64,000 nucleotides of DNA from NCBI RefSeq assembly GCF_900100925.1, contig NZ_FNKO01000001.1:1426001-1490000 (forward strand), in the 5' to 3' direction. The translations under genes and the position numbers were made by a program. The first letter of the stretch is position 1. Every line of letters starts with the position of its first letter. Below are positions 26,827 through 35,696 of this stretch, in pieces. Below the pieces are notes generated by a model. The model worked only from the letters and a program-made list of their open reading frames with translations. It ran no database searches and had not been told where the DNA came from. Source of the DNA: Actinopolyspora saharensis. GTDB taxonomy: Bacteria; Actinomycetota; Actinomycetes; Mycobacteriales; Pseudonocardiaceae.

Positions 26827-27446
26827 CACGGAACCTCTTTGCTCCAGCGAGATCGAACAGTGTCCTGCGAACCGGCCCCGGCAACGGTGCGGAACCACCG
26901 CAGCAGGGGGTCACCGGTCTCGCGTAACCGCCGCAACGCCCCGACGAGTCGCCACGGCGTTCCGGGGCCGATCAACGGTTGTCGCGGAGTGTCCAGCACG
27001 ACCCGCACGACCGCGCAGGCTCGCCGCCCCGCCGCCGGGGTCAACACTCCCGACTCCATGTCCACAACCAGTGCGCCGGTACGTGCCAGCGCGAGACGCT
27101 CATCCCCGGTCACGGGGTGATCGGTGGTCACCACGCTCCCCAGGCGAACACTCAGGCCGGCTCGACGCAGCTCGCGAGCGAGAAGCTCGGGAGCGCACAG
27201 CGGGTGAGTCCGCTCCCCCGCGAAGACCTCGGTCCCCACGACCACGTCGCCGGCACGCAGCGTCGGATCGAGCCCGCCCCCCAGCCCGGCCACCGCCAGC
27301 GCCCCGAAGTCGGCGGGGGCTAGCCCGCCGGCCGAACGGACACTGCGGCGCGGGCCGTACCCGGTTCGCACGATCCTGAGGCCGGAGCCGCGCAACGCGG
27401 CGTGCTCCACTCGCAGCGGTGCACAGACGAGCAGCTCCGACCTCAT
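26826..27446 (-). CDS. hpnG: Adenosylhopane nucleosidase/phosphorylase
   Basis: The 206-residue nucleoside-phosphorylase-fold protein has GLGGGLDPTLRAGDVVVG and VVDMESGVL segments typical of the PNP/UDP family. In hopanoid clusters HpnG removes adenine from adenosylhopane to give ribosylhopane. Its stop is shared with the hpnH start, and shc ends eight bases upstream. The family's MTA/SAH nucleosidase relatives are an alternative in isolation, but context makes HpnG likely. Confidence 0.87.
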   Translation of the reverse strand: MRSELLVCAPLRVEHAALRGSGLRIVRTGYGPRRSVRSAGGLAPADFGALAVAGLGGGLDPTLRAGDVVVGTEVFAGERTHPLCAPELLARELRRAGLSVRLGSVVTTDHPVTGDERLALARTGALVVDMESGVLTPAAGRRACAVVRVVLDTPRQPLIGPGTPWRLVGALRRLRETGDPLLRWFRTVAGAGSQDTVRSRWSKEVP

Positions 27447-27454
27447 GAACGCAC

Positions 27455-29470
27455 CTACTCCCCTCGAACCGCCCGCCGGTAGCGGCCGAGCGCGGCGAGC
27501 GGGAAAACCTGCCGGTAGAGGTGGTAGTTGATGTAGAAGTCACCGGGAAAACCCGTTCCCGTGAACTGCGGCTCCGACCAGTACCCACCCGGCTGCTGGG
27601 TCTCGACCAGGAAACCGATCCCTCCGCGCACCGCTCGCGTGTCGTGACGCCCCACGGCGAGCAGGGCGAACAGCGCCCAGGCCGTCTGCGAGGCCGTCGA
27701 ATCGCCCCGGCCTATCCACGCCGGGTCGTCGTAGGAGCGCAGGTCCTCGCCCCAGCCGCCGTCCTGGTTCTGGTGCTCCTCCAGCCAACGCACCGCACGC
27801 CGCAACGCGGGGTGCTCCGGGGGGATCCCGGCCCGCACCAGAGCGGGGACCGCCGCTCCGGTCCCGTAGATGTGGTTGACGCCCCACCGCCCGTACCACG
27901 AGCCGTCGTCCTCCTGGTTCTCCAGCAACCAGCGCACCCCGTCGCGCACGACCGGGTCGTCGCTGTCACCGGTCTCGACCAGCGCTTCCACGACGTGGGC
28001 GGTCACGTCGGCGGAGGGCGGGTCGATCACGGCGCCGAAGTCGCAGAACGGCAGCTTGTTGACCAGCCATCGGGTGTTGTCCGCGTCGAAGGCCGCCCAG
28101 CCCCCGTCCTTGGAGCGCATGCCACGCAGCCAGCGGCGCCCCCTGGACACCGCCGAAGCGGCCCGGTCCTGTTCGGCGTATCCGGTGCGGTTGAACGCCA
28201 GCAGCACCTCGGCGGTGTCGTCGATGTCGGGGTAGCCGTCGTTCTCGAACTCGAACGCCCAACCGCCTCCTCCGGGCAGCGCGGGGCGGCGCACGGCCCA
28301 GTCGCCCCGGACCATGATCTCCTCGCCGCGGACGTACTCGAGCGCGCGGTGCATAGCGGGGTGCTCCCCCGAGAGCCCGGCGTCGTGAAGGGCCTGAATC
28401 CCCAGGACCGTGTCCCACACCGGGGACTGGCACGCCTCCATCCTGCGCATCCGCCCCTGCGCGGTGTCCTCCCGGATCAGGAACCCCTCCAGGCCGGTGA
28501 TCGCCGTGCGCAGCACCGGGTGGTCCAGCGGGTAGCCCAGCAGGTTCAGGGCGAGGATCGAGTACACCCACGGGGGCTGGATGCCGCCCCAGCAGCCGTC
28601 CGCCTCCTGGCGGGCGACGATCCACTCGGCGGCCCGGCGCATCGCCTGCCTGCGCAGGGGGCGGATCGGGTGACGGCCGTAGCCGTGCAGCACCCGGTCG
28701 AGCTTGTCGAACACGGTGTCCCAGGCGGAGCCGTCGGCGCCCTGCCGCAGCCGCCCGACCGGGCCTCCCGTGCGCAGTTCCTCGGTCCGCACCCCGAGCT
28801 CACGCTGCGGCCGCAGCGTGCTCACCACCGTCAGCGGAACGATGGTCTGACGAGCCCAGCACCCCCAGTCGGCCAGGTTCAGCGGGAACCAGCTCGGCAG
28901 GAAGACGATCTCGGGGGGCATCGCGGGGAGCTCGTCCCAGGACCACTGGCCGAACATGGCCAACCACATCCGGGTGAAAACCCGGGTGCGCTCGATGCCG
29001 CCCTGGCGCAGGATCCAGTCGCGGGCACTGGCCATGTGCTCCTCGGCGACGTCGTCACCGGCGAGCTTCAGCGCCACGTAGGCCTCGACGGTCACCGAGA
29101 GATCACCGGGGCCGCCGTGGAAGGTGCCCCACGTTCCGTCGGAGCGCTGCTGGGAGCGTATCCAGCGCGCGCTCTCGGCCGCCTCCTCCGCCGTGAGGAT
29201 CCCGAGAAAGCGCCGAAGCATCATGTCCTCGGCGTCCATCGTCACGTTGGTCTGCAGCTCCCCCTTCCACCAGCCGTGCTCGTGCTGGCGGGAGAGCAGG
29301 TGGTCGCGGGCGGCCTCCATGGCGGTGAGCCAATCCGGCTCCCCGCCCTCCCACCGCGCGTCCCCCCGGTCCACCAGCACGGTGCGCGGCTGCTCTCCCG
29401 CAGCGGGAGACGCCTCCGTCCCGTGTGCGGCGGGATCGGCGGCCTCGGTTCGACGCAGGGATCCGGTCAC
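27455..29470 (-). CDS. shc: Squalene-hopene cyclase
   Basis: The 671-residue terpene cyclase has the catalytic DIDDTAE (D415-D418 region), several QW repeats (for example QNQDGGWGED, EDDGSWYGRW, SKDGGWAAFD) and the PLTVVSTLRPQRELG segment. It cyclises squalene to hopene/hopanol on the membrane. The start is GTG 29470, overlapping the polyprenyl synthase stop with GGAGGAATCA as ribosome binding site. The N-terminal 45 residues are a variable hydrophilic leader. Confidence 0.94.
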   Translation of the reverse strand: MTGSLRRTEAADPAAHGTEASPAAGEQPRTVLVDRGDARWEGGEPDWLTAMEAARDHLLSRQHEHGWWKGELQTNVTMDAEDMMLRRFLGILTAEEAAESARWIRSQQRSDGTWGTFHGGPGDLSVTVEAYVALKLAGDDVAEEHMASARDWILRQGGIERTRVFTRMWLAMFGQWSWDELPAMPPEIVFLPSWFPLNLADWGCWARQTIVPLTVVSTLRPQRELGVRTEELRTGGPVGRLRQGADGSAWDTVFDKLDRVLHGYGRHPIRPLRRQAMRRAAEWIVARQEADGCWGGIQPPWVYSILALNLLGYPLDHPVLRTAITGLEGFLIREDTAQGRMRRMEACQSPVWDTVLGIQALHDAGLSGEHPAMHRALEYVRGEEIMVRGDWAVRRPALPGGGGWAFEFENDGYPDIDDTAEVLLAFNRTGYAEQDRAASAVSRGRRWLRGMRSKDGGWAAFDADNTRWLVNKLPFCDFGAVIDPPSADVTAHVVEALVETGDSDDPVVRDGVRWLLENQEDDGSWYGRWGVNHIYGTGAAVPALVRAGIPPEHPALRRAVRWLEEHQNQDGGWGEDLRSYDDPAWIGRGDSTASQTAWALFALLAVGRHDTRAVRGGIGFLVETQQPGGYWSEPQFTGTGFPGDFYINYHLYRQVFPLAALGRYRRAVRGE

Positions 29471-30477
29471 TGATTCCTCCGGAGAACGAAATCGGCGAGT
29501 TCGGTCAGTCCTTCTGTCACGCCTTCGCACTCGGCGCGGTGCAGCTGGCGGCGCGCTGCGGTCAACCTGCGTTCCGTCTCGGCCCTGGTCCAGTCCTCGG
29601 ACCCGGAACGGCGCAGCAGCTCGGCCGCCTGCTCCAGCTGCGTCTCGGTGAGGGGCTCCGACTGCTCGTAAAGCTCGCGCAGCCGCTGCCCCGCGTCCGT
29701 GCCGGAGTTGAGCGCGTGGACCACAGGCACGGATTTCTTGCGGGCCCGCAGGTCGGAGAGCACGGGCTTGCCGGTCTCCTCCGGATCTCCCCAGAGGCCG
29801 AGCAGATCGTCGACGAGTTGGAAAGCCATTCCCAGCTCGAAGCCGAAAGCGTGCAGCCTTTCCACCGTGTGCTCCGAAGCCCCGGCCAGCAGAGCTCCGA
29901 TGGAGCACGAGCAGGCGATCAGCGCGGCCGTCTTGCCCGCGATCATGCGCTGGCACTCCTCGATGCCGACGTCGAGGCGCTGCTCGAAGTCCAGGTCCGC
30001 CGCCTGGCCCGCGATGAGGCTGCGCACTGTTCCCGCGAGGTCGCGGGCCGCTCGCAGCGCTCGCGGGGACTCCTCCTCCAGCACCACGTCGTTGGCCAGC
30101 CCCAGCAGCGCGTCCCCGGCCAGCAGGGCCGTGGAGCGCCCGAAAACGCTCCACGCGGTGGGGCGGTGCCTGCGGGAGAGGTCGCCGTCCATCAGATCGT
30201 CGTGCAGCAACGAGAAGTTGTGCACCAGTTCGACGGCGGTCGCACCGGCCAGCGCGTCCTCCTCCGTCCCGTTCCCCGCGCGTGCGGAGAGCAGGACCAG
30301 GGCAGGACGCAGCGCCTTGCCCGAGCGCTCCTCCGGAGTTCCGTCGGCGGCCGTCCAACCGAAGTGGTACTCGCTGACCCGTCGGGTGTCCGGGTCCAGC
30401 CGACCGACGGCCCGCCGCAGGTGCGGGTCGACCATCTCCCTGGCTCCGACCAGGACCGAGGGAACCGTCGCGGTCAT
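29467..30477 (-). CDS. Polyprenyl diphosphate synthase (probable FPP synthase)
   Basis: The 336-residue all-helical prenyltransferase has first aspartate-rich motif DDLMD at 93-97 and second DDLLGLWGD at 223-231. In hopanoid clusters this enzyme supplies farnesyl diphosphate for squalene, but chain length cannot be proven from sequence alone and GGPP for the carotenoid operon is also conceivable. It sits between hpnE (three-base gap) and shc (GTGA overlap). Confidence 0.87.
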   Translation of the reverse strand: MTATVPSVLVGAREMVDPHLRRAVGRLDPDTRRVSEYHFGWTAADGTPEERSGKALRPALVLLSARAGNGTEEDALAGATAVELVHNFSLLHDDLMDGDLSRRHRPTAWSVFGRSTALLAGDALLGLANDVVLEEESPRALRAARDLAGTVRSLIAGQAADLDFEQRLDVGIEECQRMIAGKTAALIACSCSIGALLAGASEHTVERLHAFGFELGMAFQLVDDLLGLWGDPEETGKPVLSDLRARKKSVPVVHALNSGTDAGQRLRELYEQSEPLTETQLEQAAELLRRSGSEDWTRAETERRLTAARRQLHRAECEGVTEGLTELADFVLRRNQ

Positions 30478-30480
30478 GCG

Positions 30481-31839
30481 TCACCTCCACGCCACGCTGC
30501 GCTGGCTGTCGATGGCCCGGCTCACTACCCGGGCCGCCGTGTTCCCACTGCGCACAGCCCCCTCGAGGGTGTCGGGCCAGCCGGTGTCGGTCCACGCTCC
30601 CGCCAGCACCAGACCCGGTCGTCCCGTCCGTCCCGAAGGGCGCAGTCGTCGGGTTCCGGGTTCCGGCAGGAAGGTCGCGGCGGGTTCACGGGTGATGAAG
30701 AAGTCCAGCACCCCGGCTTCACGTGCTGCCGGGAACAAGCTTTCCATCGCGGGCAGGTACTCGGCACGCAACCGCGCCGAGCGCGTGTCGACTCGATCGT
30801 GTGCCGCCGACAGCGAGACCACCAGGTACTGTCCGCTCGCGGCGTTGGCCACCGCGGTGCGGTCGAACAACCACTGCACCGGCGAGTCGAGCGCGGCCGC
30901 CATGGGCAGTCTCGTGACCGGACGGTCGAAGTGGACGTGCACGTTGATGATCGGGGCACGCGACAGACCGCTCCAGTCCGGCTGCTCGGGGGTGCGTCGT
31001 TGTTCCAGCAGCTTTCCCGCCGCCGCGTTGGGCACGGCGAGCACCACGGCGTCGGCGGTGATCTCCTGGTTCCGCTCACCTTCCCTGGTCCGAACGCGGT
31101 AGTCACCGAGTTCGCCGCTGACTTCGAGGACCTTGCTGCGCGGAAACAGCCGCACCCCCGCCTCGAGCAGCTTCTCCCTGGCGGGATCGCCGTGCACCTC
31201 GCTCAGCGGTCGTTCGATGGTTCCGATGTCGCCACCGGCGGCGGTGTCCAGCATTCCGGTTCGGAACACCTTGACGGCCAGGGCCAGGGAGGCGTTCTCC
31301 GGTGCCGCGTTGAGCGCGGCCGTGCAGAACAGCTCCCACAGCGCTGTCACGGCCCGGCGCGGCTCCCCGCGGGAACGAAGCCAGGAGGCGAAGTCGGTCC
31401 GGTCCAGGCTCGGGTCGTCCGGGTCCAGCTTCCGCAGCGCCAGCGCCGTGCGCGCGGCGGCGAACCGTTCGCGCGGGGACAGCGCCTTGTGGCCGATCAG
31501 CGCGGGCAGCAAGTGGGCCGGGGCGGGTAGCCTGCTCCGCCGCAACGTCCAGCTCTCCCCCGCCGGGGTGACCACGGGAACGTGGAAGCGCGGTTGGATC
31601 CGCACCTTGTCCAGCGTCCCCAGTCGACGCAGCAGGGCCGTGTAGTCCGAGTAGCAGCGCAGGAAAACGTGCTGTCCGGTGTCGACGGTCAGCTCCCCCC
31701 GGCGGAAGGAGTAGGTGGCTCCGCCCAGCCGTGCGCGCGCTTCCAGCAGGGTGACGTCGAATCCCGCGTCACGACAGCCCAGTGCCGCCGAGATTCCCGC
31801 CAGACCACCCCCGACGACGACCACTCGTCCAGGGCTCAT
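30481..31839 (-). CDS. hpnE: Hydroxysqualene dehydroxylase
   Basis: The 452-residue FAD amine-oxidase-like protein has VVVVGGGLAGISAALGCRDA at the N-terminus and the family features LGGATYSFRRGELTVDTGQH and LVLAGAWTDTGWPDTLEGAV. HpnE reductively removes the hydroxyl from hydroxysqualene to give squalene. It overlaps the upstream hpnCD gene by four bases (ATGA), so the three squalene-making activities are produced in sequence. Confidence 0.92.
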   Translation of the reverse strand: MSPGRVVVVGGGLAGISAALGCRDAGFDVTLLEARARLGGATYSFRRGELTVDTGQHVFLRCYSDYTALLRRLGTLDKVRIQPRFHVPVVTPAGESWTLRRSRLPAPAHLLPALIGHKALSPRERFAAARTALALRKLDPDDPSLDRTDFASWLRSRGEPRRAVTALWELFCTAALNAAPENASLALAVKVFRTGMLDTAAGGDIGTIERPLSEVHGDPAREKLLEAGVRLFPRSKVLEVSGELGDYRVRTREGERNQEITADAVVLAVPNAAAGKLLEQRRTPEQPDWSGLSRAPIINVHVHFDRPVTRLPMAAALDSPVQWLFDRTAVANAASGQYLVVSLSAAHDRVDTRSARLRAEYLPAMESLFPAAREAGVLDFFITREPAATFLPEPGTRRLRPSGRTGRPGLVLAGAWTDTGWPDTLEGAVRSGNTAARVVSRAIDSQRSVAWR

Positions 31840-33605
31840 GAGGACATCCCCGCGAAGGAGCGGGCTGCGACCACGGCCTTCTGCCAACCGGACAGGCCGG
31901 TCCGCCCACGCATCACCAGAGTCGGATCGGCGGTGATGCGCCGCAGCAGTTCGTGGTAGATCCCGGCCATCGCGGCACAACAGGCTCGGCTTCGATGATC
32001 GAGCATCGGCAACAACCGGAGTCCTTCCCCGTACCAGCGTTCGGCCCGTTGGCTCTGGAAGCGAACCAGTTCGGCCACCTTCGACGCGTCGTCCGTGAAC
32101 ATTCCCCGCGAGTCCAGCTCGAGCGTCACCCCGAAACGACGCAGATCCTCCTGCGGCAGGTAGATCCGCCCGCGACGGCGGTCCTCCAGCAGGTCGCGCA
32201 GGATGTTGGTCAGCTGCAGAGCCACTCCCAGCGCGTCCGCGCGCTCGGCTGCCACTCCGGTGACCGGTTGACCGAACACGCCCAGTGAGAGCCTGCCGAT
32301 CGACCCGGCCACGCACCTGCAGTAGTGCGCGAGCTGCTCGAAGGTCTCGTACTCGTTTCCGCGCACGTCCGCTTCGCAGCCGTCCACGAGCTCGTGGAAG
32401 GCCTCCAGCGGGATCGGGAGCTCGCGCGCGGCATCGGCCAGTGCCACCAGCATCGGGTCCTTGGAGTCCCGGTGGACCTCCCGCAGCTTCGTTCGCGTGT
32501 GCTCGAGCCGCTCGAGCTTGCGCTCGGTCGACAACGTCCCGTCACCGATGTCGTCGACCCTGCGCGCGAAGGCGTACACGGCTGACAGGGCCTTGCGCTT
32601 GCCCGCGGGAAGCAGCCGGATCCCGTAGGAGAAGTTGCGGGCCTGCGTTCTGGTGATCTGCTCGCAGTACTCGTAGGCGCTCGCGGTCCGGTCGTGCTCG
32701 CCCCGGCTCTCCGGGGCCAACGACAGCCGGGCCCATTCGCCCAGCATCCGCAGCCGGCCGGGGCGGATGCGCACCGCGAGCGGGTCGTGGCCGGCGGGGC
32801 GAAACGCTCGCGCGGTGGCCAGCCCGCCCGCCACGTAGCCGGCCACGGCCAACCGCGCCAGCCCGGAGAGTCGCGCGACCAGCGGTTGCCCGGCGCGAAG
32901 CATCCCGACCGCTCGGTCCACCTCGAACCAGACGAGTCCGCGTAATTCGCTCGAGGCCGCGGAAGTGGCGAGTTCGGATTCGCGGCACCCGAACTCGTGC
33001 AGGTCCTCGGTCGGCAGGTAGATCCTGTCCTGCTGGTAGTCCTCGGCGACGTCCTGCGAGTGTTCGAGTATCTGCAGTGCGGAGCAGATCCGGTCGGAGA
33101 GTTCCGTCAGTTCCGGGTCCGCCCTGCCGAAGATGTAGAGCACGAGCTCGCCCACCGGATTGGCCGCGTACTTGCAGTAATCCAGCAGCTCCTCGAAAGT
33201 CTCGTAACGCCGCACGTACTGGTCCCGCCGATTGGCGGTTATCAACCGGGCGGGAACCTCGCGGGGAATACCGCACTCGTGCACCGTGGGCGCGAAGGCC
33301 CGGAGCAGCGGGAGGCGCGGACTGCCTTCGTAGACGCGGCCCAGATCGGAGTCCAACAGGTCCAGCAGACCTTCCCGAGGGCCGCACGCCTCGTCTCCGG
33401 CGTAGTCGACGAGCCGGGCGAAACCGTACACCGCCATCAGGTGCTGTCGGATCCGGTACGGCAGCACCCGGGCCGCGACCGTGAAGTTCTCCGACTGGGC
33501 ACGCGCCAACACGTCACCCGTTTCGGGGAGTTGGCCGGGCAACACCACCTCGAACGATCGTGCAGGCTGCCGAGCGGGGCGGGCACGGTCCGGTAGCGCA
33601 GCCAT
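31836..33605 (-). CDS. Fused HpnC-HpnD: presqualene diphosphate synthase plus hydroxysqualene synthase
   Basis: This is one uninterrupted 589-residue frame holding two squalene/phytoene-synthase folds. Residues about 15-295 match HpnC (first motif DYAGDEA at D67-D71; QDVAEDYQQDRIYLP). Residues about 305-589 match HpnD (VDDIGDG at D351-D355; NILRDLLEDRRRGRIYLP). HpnD makes presqualene diphosphate from two FPP and HpnC converts it to hydroxysqualene, so the fusion could channel the intermediate. These are usually two adjacent genes. The start ATG 33605 has AGGAGG five bases upstream. It is the first gene of the hopanoid operon. Confidence 0.88.
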   Translation of the reverse strand: MAALPDRARPARQPARSFEVVLPGQLPETGDVLARAQSENFTVAARVLPYRIRQHLMAVYGFARLVDYAGDEACGPREGLLDLLDSDLGRVYEGSPRLPLLRAFAPTVHECGIPREVPARLITANRRDQYVRRYETFEELLDYCKYAANPVGELVLYIFGRADPELTELSDRICSALQILEHSQDVAEDYQQDRIYLPTEDLHEFGCRESELATSAASSELRGLVWFEVDRAVGMLRAGQPLVARLSGLARLAVAGYVAGGLATARAFRPAGHDPLAVRIRPGRLRMLGEWARLSLAPESRGEHDRTASAYEYCEQITRTQARNFSYGIRLLPAGKRKALSAVYAFARRVDDIGDGTLSTERKLERLEHTRTKLREVHRDSKDPMLVALADAARELPIPLEAFHELVDGCEADVRGNEYETFEQLAHYCRCVAGSIGRLSLGVFGQPVTGVAAERADALGVALQLTNILRDLLEDRRRGRIYLPQEDLRRFGVTLELDSRGMFTDDASKVAELVRFQSQRAERWYGEGLRLLPMLDHRSRACCAAMAGIYHELLRRITADPTLVMRGRTGLSGWQKAVVAARSFAGMSS

Positions 33606-33761
33606 GTCCACCTCCTACCCCGCACAGTTGTTGAGGGCGTCCATTGTCGACAGCGTAGATCGCTGATGGACATGGCGCAGGCCAGCTGACTTCATCCGAT
33701 TGGGTGACGCACAGTATCGGCACCAACACTCGGAGCAGTGAAACGACTCCGGAAGGAGCAA

Positions 33762-34577
33762 TCAGTCCCTGACCGATCGCACGCTCAGCCGCCCCAACGC
33801 GAAGGAGGACAGTGCCGTGACCAGCGCTCCCACCGCGAAGAAGAAACCGAGCTGGGCCCATACCCACATGCTCGGCGAGCCGAGCGGGGAACCGATAGCG
33901 GTGGCAACCCCCTCGGTCCCCCACAGCCGGCTCAGGCTGGGGCCTACCAACAGCCACGCCCCTCCCAGCAGCGCGAGAGAACCTCCCATCGCGGCGAGGA
34001 AGCGGTTACCTGTCGGGCCCATCACGAACCCGCCCAGCAGGATCGCCACCCCGGGCAGCACGCACAGCCACAACCGGTCGGCCGTGAAGACCCAGGGTTG
34101 TCCCGAACCGAACCCGTAACCGAAGTACGGACCCACGAAGGGAACCAGCGCCGTCCAGACTCCCAGCAACACCAGCAACGATCCGCTCACCGCGCCGCGG
34201 GTGCGCGGCACGGCCGCGATGGACCCGCGCGCGGTGTTCGGAGCTCCCGAGTAGTGCTCGGTCAGCCTCCCCTCGAACTCGGGCCGCAGTTCGGGCTCGG
34301 TCGAAGCCGTGGGAGAGGAGCGGACCTGACGCTTGCTCGCACTGACGCGCACGGCGTTCTCTCCGGGGTTCGCGTCGTGCAGCGGAACGAAGCGCTGCTT
34401 GTTCCGGCCCGCTCGAACCACTCCCCAGGTCGGCGACCCCGAATCCGGGGCCAAGTAGACCTGTTCCAGGGTCCCGATCCGCGAACCGCCCCGGTCGACG
34501 ACGGTCCTACCGGACAGGTCCTCCGATCCCGAGCGCCCTCCTTCGGAGCGCTCGGGACCGTGGGGTGCGGTGGACAT
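33762..34577 (-). CDS. PRC-barrel-like membrane protein
   Basis: The 271-residue protein has an N-terminal PRC-barrel-like domain (LSGRTVVDRGGSRIGTLEQV ... GVVRAGRNKQRFVPLHDA, about 20-75), a hydrophilic linker, and four membrane helices in the C-terminal half. The ATG at 34577 has GGAGG nearby. The protein begins 18 bases after the stop of the next membrane protein upstream, so both form an operon. No enzymatic motif is visible. Confidence 0.7.
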   Translation of the reverse strand: MSTAPHGPERSEGGRSGSEDLSGRTVVDRGGSRIGTLEQVYLAPDSGSPTWGVVRAGRNKQRFVPLHDANPGENAVRVSASKRQVRSSPTASTEPELRPEFEGRLTEHYSGAPNTARGSIAAVPRTRGAVSGSLLVLLGVWTALVPFVGPYFGYGFGSGQPWVFTADRLWLCVLPGVAILLGGFVMGPTGNRFLAAMGGSLALLGGAWLLVGPSLSRLWGTEGVATAIGSPLGSPSMWVWAQLGFFFAVGALVTALSSFALGRLSVRSVRD

Positions 34578-34594
34578 TCCCACCACCTCCACAC

Positions 34595-35479
34595 TCACGT
34601 AGCACGATAGGAACCGCCACCGCTCTCACCGGTGCTCCCGCCGGAGCCCTCGGCTCCACCGGAACTCCACCGCTGCTCCCCCTCGGGGGCGCCCTGCGGC
34701 TCCGGGGTGGTGCTGCCCGCACCGCGCATCGTCCAGCTCTGCCCCGATTCCTCGGTCCCCGTCGCCTCCGGGCCCGCGCTCGCGTGCTGCCCGCCGCGGA
34801 CGGTCTGCCGGTAGCTGGAATTGATCATGTCGGCGGCGGCCTCGCGCCCGCCCAGTCCGAACGCGATGGCCGAACCGAGAGCGATGGCCCCCACCAGCGC
34901 CACATAAGTCACGGTGACGATCACCGGGGCGATGCGCAGCTGCGTGAGGATCATGAAAACGCCGATGGCCATCACCAGGGTCGGGGCCGCCGTCCGGGCC
35001 ATCCGCCCCACAGGGGTGTCGCCCATCGTGCGGTCCACCAGTGTTCCGACCGCCCCGGCCACCGCCGCGGCGAGCAGGAAGATGGCCAGCGCGGCCAGCA
35101 CGCGGGGGAGGTAGCCCAGCACCGCGTTCATGAATCCGGTCAGCGCGGGAATGCCGAGCGTGCCGATCGCCGAGGACAGCACGAACAGCATGACCACAGC
35201 GAAAACGACCGTGCCGATCAGCCTCGCCGGACTGCCCTGCGGGCTGAGGCTTTCCACGTAGCGAGCTCCCTGGCCGGATCGGGACATCCGGTCGTCCAGC
35301 CTCAGCTTGTGCAGCACGCGGGTGACGACCGCCCGGAGAATCCTGGCGATCAGGTAGCCGATCACCAGCACGAGCAACGCGCCGATCAGCTGCGGCAGGT
35401 AGCCGACCAGCTGGGTGAAGCCGCTCTGCAGACTGTCCAACACGTTGAACCCGGTTCCTTGCGCGAGGATCATATCCAT
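34595..35479 (-). CDS. Conserved TM-helix (CmpX / mechanosensitive-channel-related) protein
   Basis: The 294-residue protein has repeated helices of the type QLIGALLVLVIGYLIARIL ... VVTRVLHKLRLDDR, as in the PF05552 TM-helix family linked to small-conductance mechanosensitive channels. No MscS beta-domain follows; the last 70 residues are Gly/Ser/Glu-rich and disordered. The ATG at 35479 has an AGGAGG site. It is expected in the inner membrane and might act in osmotic response (inference). Confidence 0.75.
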   Translation of the reverse strand: MDMILAQGTGFNVLDSLQSGFTQLVGYLPQLIGALLVLVIGYLIARILRAVVTRVLHKLRLDDRMSRSGQGARYVESLSPQGSPARLIGTVVFAVVMLFVLSSAIGTLGIPALTGFMNAVLGYLPRVLAALAIFLLAAAVAGAVGTLVDRTMGDTPVGRMARTAAPTLVMAIGVFMILTQLRIAPVIVTVTYVALVGAIALGSAIAFGLGGREAAADMINSSYRQTVRGGQHASAGPEATGTEESGQSWTMRGAGSTTPEPQGAPEGEQRWSSGGAEGSGGSTGESGGGSYRAT

Positions 35480-35696
35480 GGCGCGCCTCCTACTGCCGGC
35501 ATCGTGTGCAGCCGATTGGAACCCCGCACCGCGGAACGCGCAAATGCAAACAGTTCCCACTTCCGCGCAGCCGCTCCCGCGCCCTCCCCGAGCTCACCGC
35601 GCGCTCTGCGCAGGGCCTTCGGACGACACCCACTCGTGGGTGCCACAACGGGTTTTGCCACCTCCTCGTGCGGGAAACCCCGCGACTGTGGAACGA

